From positions 1 through 8,549 of the forward strand of contig JALVMZ010000621.1 in assembly GCA_027032655.1 (NCBI GenBank): DNA of 8,549 nt. Reading direction: 5' to 3'. The translations under genes and the position numbers were made by a program. This document shows, one piece after another, positions 6,903-8,549 of this stretch (its first letter is position 1; the number at the start of each line of letters is the position of its first letter). Source of the stretch: Desulfobacteraceae bacterium. GTDB lineage: Bacteria > Desulfobacterota > DSM-4660 > Desulfatiglandales > JALVMZ01. The notes under the pieces are model-generated. The model ran no database searches. It had not been told where the DNA came from and saw only the letters and a program-made list of their open reading frames with translations.

Positions 6903-8204
6903 CTATTTTTTCTTTTTCAACAGGTGATCTTCAAGCCAGTTTAAAACACGCTCATTTGATATCATCATGGCCCCCATCTGACAGTGTTCTTCAGCCCCCT
7001 GTGCCTTTGTGAAAAGCATGTATTTCTTGGGACATTTTAATGCATCAAATAATTGCTTGGCCTGACCTGGCATGTCTTTATCTCCCTCTGAATCAACCAC
7101 CAGCATTATACTCGTTATCTTATCTGCTGAGTCTTTCATATTATATGGTTTGAGCATTCTGAGAAATTCACTGGGAGACTTTGCACCAAATGTAAACATA
7201 CCGTTCCCAAAAAACCAGCCCACATCCACATCTTTGTTCAAGTTTTCCATGATCTCCCTGTCAAAGTCCTTTGATGCCTCTTTGTTGCTGAGAATCTTCT
7301 CAATATTGGGGGGACACTTTTTGATGGCATTTCCATAGAAATCATACACTCCACCATTAGCAACGCATAGTTTAATATGATGTTCATAGGCAACGGCCCT
7401 GGGGGCAAGATATCCACCCATGCTAAATCCTATAAGTCCTATTTGTTCTGGGTCCACTTCTGGAAGCCTTAGGGCAAAGTCCACGACAGGCGTTACCACG
7501 CTTTCCCAATTGGGCCGAAATGGGATTTTCTGTTTCCTGATAACTTCACCCTGCCCCGGACCCTCAAATAAAAGACAGTTAAATCCTCGTGTTACAGCAA
7601 GATGTGCGATTTCAAAATAAAGCTCCTCTGCTGTCCCATCAAATCCGCTATGGATAATCAGCAGTGGTCTTTTTTTTCCTGAATTGTCCACAAGACACAG
7701 ATAACCGGGTAATGTTGTCTTTTCAAAAGGAATTCTGACATATTTTATGGGAGTTTTGGAGAGTTCTGCTGCCTTCTGGAAGCACTCCCGACTTTTACCC
7801 CAGGTTGTCAGGATTCGAGGATCATTTGGATTTGTATGAAGAAAGAATTCAGCGGTCCTGTAATAATTGGAAGAGCGAAAATAGGCCTCCATCGCACTTC
7901 TTTTATGTCCATTGGAAAGGAATCGATCTCCCATCTTTTCAAGACGCTTTGCTGTTGCCAACCATTCTTTATACCAGCTTTCATTATCTCCATCCTTTAT
8001 CCGATAAGCCGTGCTTAAACACTCCCCTATGTCAGCACCTCCTGTGCTGCTATAACCCATGGTCCTGAGGCACTGAAAGGAATACTGAGGGTCTTTAAAT
8101 ACACATTCTACAGCTTCCAAAGAGACATTTGAAAAAAGGATGCTCATAATTAAAAGAAACATACATAAAATAAACTTTGCTCTATTTTCAAATTTGATTT
8201 TCAT
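6903..8204 (-). CDS. Exported alpha/beta hydrolase of the acylaminoacyl-peptidase / dihydropseudooxynicotine-hydrolase-like group
   Basis: A 433-residue protein. Residues about 9-26 are a hydrophobic signal segment, giving an exported or membrane-anchored enzyme. Next comes a helical region (about 36-150) with GGADIGE (55-61) and a YYRTAEFFL stretch (114-122), a pattern I associate with FrsA/Ayg1/dihydropseudooxynicotine-hydrolase-like alpha/beta hydrolases; it probably shapes the substrate pocket. The hydrolase core follows: HSGFDGTAEE (185-194), FEGPGQG (213-219), nucleophile elbow GFSMGG with Ser261, probable catalytic Asp375 (SEGDKD) and His407 (AEEHCQMG). A cap lies between about 285 and 360. 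AAGGAGG is 6 bases from the ATG. Members of this group cut varied bonds, including C-C bonds, so the substrate cannot be read from sequence. Many relatives lack a signal peptide. Three cysteines early in the mature part (34, 45, 62) could form disulfides. Nine of 20 arginines use CGN codons. Confidence 0.88.
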   Translation of the reverse strand: MKIKFENRAKFILCMFLLIMSILFSNVSLEAVECVFKDPQYSFQCLRTMGYSSTGGADIGECLSTAYRIKDGDNESWYKEWLATAKRLEKMGDRFLSNGHKRSAMEAYFRSSNYYRTAEFFLHTNPNDPRILTTWGKSRECFQKAAELSKTPIKYVRIPFEKTTLPGYLCLVDNSGKKRPLLIIHSGFDGTAEELYFEIAHLAVTRGFNCLLFEGPGQGEVIRKQKIPFRPNWESVVTPVVDFALRLPEVDPEQIGLIGFSMGGYLAPRAVAYEHHIKLCVANGGVYDFYGNAIKKCPPNIEKILSNKEASKDFDREIMENLNKDVDVGWFFGNGMFTFGAKSPSEFLRMLKPYNMKDSADKITSIMLVVDSEGDKDMPGQAKQLFDALKCPKKYMLFTKAQGAEEHCQMGAMMISNERVLNWLEDHLLKKKK

Positions 8205-8215
8205 GTATTTCCTCC

Positions 8216-8359
8216 TTAGTTGATTTTATTAGTGCCTGAACGGGCATATTCATTGTTTGACAAAGACCATAACAACGCTTCTATCATTAATATTGACATT
8301 ACAGGTATGATTTGATGGGGTTTTATTAATTGCTGAAGCAATTTCCTGGACATCATCAT
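8216..8359 (-). CDS. Possible small hydrophobic peptide (47 codons) just upstream of the hydrolase operon
   Basis: An uninterrupted 47-residue reading frame begins at three consecutive ATG codons (8351-8359). An alternative GTG at 8368 has GGAG 7 bases upstream and is the better supported start; an in-frame TGA lies just before it. The peptide has a basic N-terminus (SRKLLQQLIK) followed by a hydrophobic stretch of about 17 residues containing one Glu, which could be a weak membrane segment or signal-like sequence. Its TAA (8216-8218) overlaps the AAGGAGG ribosome site of the next gene, an arrangement that permits translational coupling or leader-peptide control. An ORF this short can arise by chance, and no homologue is recognised, so it is listed only as a possibility. 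Confidence 0.2.
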   Translation of the reverse strand: MMMSRKLLQQLIKPHQIIPVMSILMIEALLWSLSNNEYARSGTNKIN

Positions 8360-8376
8360 TTTACACACTTTTCAGC

Positions 8377-8403
8377 TCCGAAAAATTATTCCTCTTTTTC
8401 GGA
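8377..8403. repeat. Perfect 9-bp inverted repeat with 9-base spacer
   Basis: TCCGAAAAA (8377-8385) is matched exactly by TTTTTCGGA (8395-8403). As DNA it could be an operator for a dimeric regulator; as RNA it could be a hairpin in the leader of the leftward hydrolase operon, about 170 bases before its first start codon. The U5 tract lies inside the stem and not after it, so it is not a standard intrinsic terminator. Confidence 0.55.
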
Positions 8404-8549
8404 TCCTCTTCTCTATTTTATCAAAGCCGCTTTCAGGTCTAATTACCGGGTTTTTGCATTAATATATTAAGTGGATTAGCTGTTAGGTGCAGCATTTTGT
8501 TGGAGTAGTAATTAGGGAGTATATAGTTTAGTTGATACCTGGTACAATT

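Larger units (their letters stand above)
8205..8549. other. Right-end intergenic region, probable leader of the hydrolase operon
   Basis: About 345 AT-rich bases hold no confidently supported gene. Reading leftward toward the hydrolase genes, a weak promoter-like pair is present: TTGTAC (8542-8547) and TATACT (8518-8523) with an 18-base spacer, matching the consensus at 3 and 5 of 6 positions. Two TAAAAT hexamers (8361-8366 and 8418-8423) have no matching -35. Reading rightward, TTGGAG and TATAGT about 16 bases apart near 8500-8526 are equally weak. The region also contains a 9-bp inverted repeat and a possible small ORF, listed separately. No terminator or tRNA is visible. Confidence 0.5.

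Noticed and set aside
7805..8068. + strand open frames of 60 to 87 codons inside the larger hydrolase gene
   Set aside because: They lie opposite conserved hydrolase-family sequence (such as GGADIGE) and show no recognisable features.
8377..8403. The 9-bp inverted repeat as ends of a transposon or a CRISPR repeat
   Set aside because: The spacer is only 9 bases, there is one copy and no transposase or cas gene is nearby.

Overview
The window looks like a piece of chromosome from a Gram-negative, probably anaerobic bacterium with moderate to low GC. Arginine in the left-hand genes is written almost only as AGA/AGG, and ATA is common for isoleucine. That codon style, together with a CHASE2-type serine/threonine kinase, suggests a Nitrospirota (Thermodesulfovibrio-like) or Desulfobacterota relative. 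This is an inference from style; nothing in the window fixes the taxonomy.

Left block, + strand (positions 1 to 5893): five tightly packed genes read rightward. They are the 3' part of a PP2C-type protein phosphatase, a small cytoplasmic protein with one intact and one decayed FHA domain, a large membrane CHASE2-TPR-Ser/Thr kinase, tsaD (tRNA t6A synthesis) and rsmA/ksgA (16S rRNA dimethylation). The first four have gaps of only about 14 to 27 bases and are very likely one operon whose start lies left of the window. The first three form an eraser-reader-writer set for protein phosphorylation: the kinase can sense an extracytoplasmic signal through CHASE2, the FHA protein can bind phosphothreonine, and the phosphatase can reverse the mark. 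tsaD and rsmA are housekeeping genes for translation. rsmA has a candidate promoter of its own that overlaps the tsaD stop codon.

Right block, - strand (8204 down to 5944): two genes in tandem encode different exported alpha/beta hydrolases with complete-looking Ser-Asp-His triads. They converge on rsmA across a gap of only 50 bases with no clear terminator. Their arginine codons differ sharply from those of the left block (18 of 43 are CGN, against 1 of 40 in tsaD plus rsmA), so they may have a separate history.

Right end (8205 to 8549): about 345 bases without a firm gene. It holds a perfect 9-bp inverted repeat and a possible 47-codon ORF whose stop codon lies inside the Shine-Dalgarno of the first hydrolase gene. 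No CRISPR array, tRNA, rRNA, insertion sequence or transposase was seen. The most interesting material is the phosphosignalling triad and its repeated threonine motifs, followed by the exported hydrolase pair and its leader.
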